Made by a program: the position numbers and the translations under genes
Shown here: in pieces, positions 5,695 through 6,580 of the stretch
Layout: every line of letters starts with the position of its first letter
Numbering within the stretch: the first letter of the stretch is position 1
Notes under the pieces: generated by a model
Told to the model about the DNA's origin: nothing
What the model saw: the letters and a program-made list of their open reading frames with translations, nothing else
Database searches by the model: none
Source: an uncultured Planctomycetaceae bacterium
GTDB lineage: Bacteria; Planctomycetota; Planctomycetia; Planctomycetales; Planctomycetaceae
DNA length: 6,580 nucleotides
Reading direction: 5' to 3'
NCBI GenBank assembly: GCA_937975745.1
Contig: CALJUK010000714.1
Span: 1 to 6,580, forward strand

Positions 5695-6580
5695 TCAAAC
5701 TGGGCCATAACCGCCGCCGCCCGGAGTCTGGATGATCAGTACGTCACCCGGGTCCGCTGCGAACGACGCTTTCCCGCCGAGCGATTCCGGTTTGAGGCTC
5801 CCTTTGCGGAGCAGCCAGTTCACGCCAAGTTTGCCGTCTTCTCCGCCCGCCAGTCCAAACGGTGGATACGGACCACGACGTTCTGACAGGATGGAGACTC
5901 GCAGCGGTTCGAGGAACTCAATCCGCCGAATGATGCCGTCTCCCCCCTGATGCTCCCCTTCACCACCGGAACCTCGACGGATCGAAAACTCGTGCACGCG
6001 GACCGGATATCTCCGTTCGATCACTTCAATGTCTGTCAGTCGGGTATTCGTCATATGGGTATGGACGGCGGAGGCGCCGTCGGCATCGGCTGTTGCTCCG
6101 CTCCCGCCACAGATTGTCTCGTAGTAACCAAATTGCTCGTTGCCAAACGTCAGGTTGTTCATCGTTCCCTGGCTGGCCGCTGCGACACCGAGCGCTCCCA
6201 AAAGCACGTCCACCACGCGCTGCGAAGTTTCCACATTCCCGCCGACCATGGCAGCACATTGGGCCGGGTCGTCCTGCTCGGGCGGATTTAACAGACACGT
6301 CGGAAGACGAATTTCAAGCGGATCGAGCACTCCACTGTTCAGCGGGATGTCATCGGCAATCAGGCAGCGGAAGGCATACATGACAGCTGCGGTGACGATG
6401 GCCCGATTGGCATTCAGGTTCGATTCGAGCGTGTCGGCTGTCCCGGTAAAGTCAATCACGGCTTGATCGTCTTCGATTGTGATGACCACACGAATGGCTG
6501 CACCACAGTCGAGATGGTCAACGCGTTCATAACGTCCGGAACCATGCTTCCGAAGTGACTGCCGCATCTTCTCGGCCGCC
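5695..6580 (-). CDS. Hydantoinase B/5-oxoprolinase family protein, C-terminal part (5' end outside window)
   Basis: The C-terminal part of a HyuB-type subunit or of a fused 5-oxoprolinase, enzymes that open cyclic amides such as 5-oxoproline or hydantoins with ATP in the cytoplasm. The frame stays open to the right edge (AAEK precedes the ATG at 6567), so that ATG is internal; about 294 residues are visible. Family marks, numbered from that ATG: a conserved stretch N49-x-N-A-N-R54, ADDIPLNSG (70-78), a GGNVETSQR block (109-117), SQGTMNN (132-138), RRYPVRVHEF with a Gly-rich run after it (about 185-205), and the C-terminal end TPGGGGYGPV. HyuB subunits are usually about 520-600 residues and fused oxoprolinases about 1,250-1,300, so at least half is missing. 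Whether it is fused to a HyuA domain cannot be told here. No frameshift is seen. It converges on the SPFH genes and is probably functionally unrelated. Confidence 0.9.
   Translation of the reverse strand, partial: AAEKMRQSLRKHGSGRYERVDHLDCGAAIRVVITIEDDQAVIDFTGTADTLESNLNANRAIVTAAVMYAFRCLIADDIPLNSGVLDPLEIRLPTCLLNPPEQDDPAQCAAMVGGNVETSQRVVDVLLGALGVAAASQGTMNNLTFGNEQFGYYETICGGSGATADADGASAVHTHMTNTRLTDIEVIERRYPVRVHEFSIRRGSGGEGEHQGGDGIIRRIEFLEPLRVSILSERRGPYPPFGLAGGEDGKLGVNWLLRKGSLKPESLGGKASFAADPGDVLIIQTPGGGGYGPV

Noticed and set aside
1..6580. Defence island, mobile element or biosynthetic cluster
   Set aside because: No nuclease, transposase, integrase, reverse transcriptase, CRISPR repeat, toxin-antitoxin pair or synthase domain is visible. 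SPFH proteins do occur beside some defence genes, but nothing here supports that context.

Overview
The window looks like an ordinary chromosomal segment of a free-living Gram-negative-type bacterium with moderately high GC. The style fits Planctomycetota best: loosely packed genes, weak Shine-Dalgarno sites, long leaders, and large SPFH proteins in tandem. This taxonomic placement is an inference and no marker gene settles it. No RNA gene, CRISPR array, insertion sequence or phage gene is visible.

Layout from left to right: (1) the 3' end of an RluA-family pseudouridine synthase gene, plus strand, cut by the left edge; (2) a complete minus-strand gene for a flavoprotein-like protein related to soluble pyridine nucleotide transhydrogenase, overlapping the pseudouridine synthase tail-to-tail by 15 bases. 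It has lost the redox cysteine pair, the central glycine of both dinucleotide-binding motifs, the distal FAD aspartate and the dimerisation domain; (3) a 526-base non-coding stretch between divergent genes with two small inverted repeats; (4) two consecutive plus-strand genes for membrane-anchored SPFH/band 7 proteins of 546 and 570 residues; (5) the 3' part of a minus-strand hydantoinase B/5-oxoprolinase gene, cut by the right edge and convergent with the SPFH pair.

The SPFH pair is the most interesting part. Both proteins share one architecture: a short N-terminal tail, one membrane helix, three tandem copies of a roughly 60-residue beta-type repeat ending in a PG-x-Y-x-x-NP-type turn, an SPFH core, a long charged helix, a conserved FG-containing C-terminal segment and a low-complexity tail. 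They are clearly paralogous but strongly diverged. This resembles the HflK/HflC two-subunit arrangement, and the order of repeats, SPFH-like domain and long helix also recalls eukaryotic major vault protein. A membrane-bound hetero-oligomeric cage is a reasonable hypothesis, but nothing in the sequence shows assembly or partners. The flanking genes are probably unrelated housekeeping or metabolic genes.
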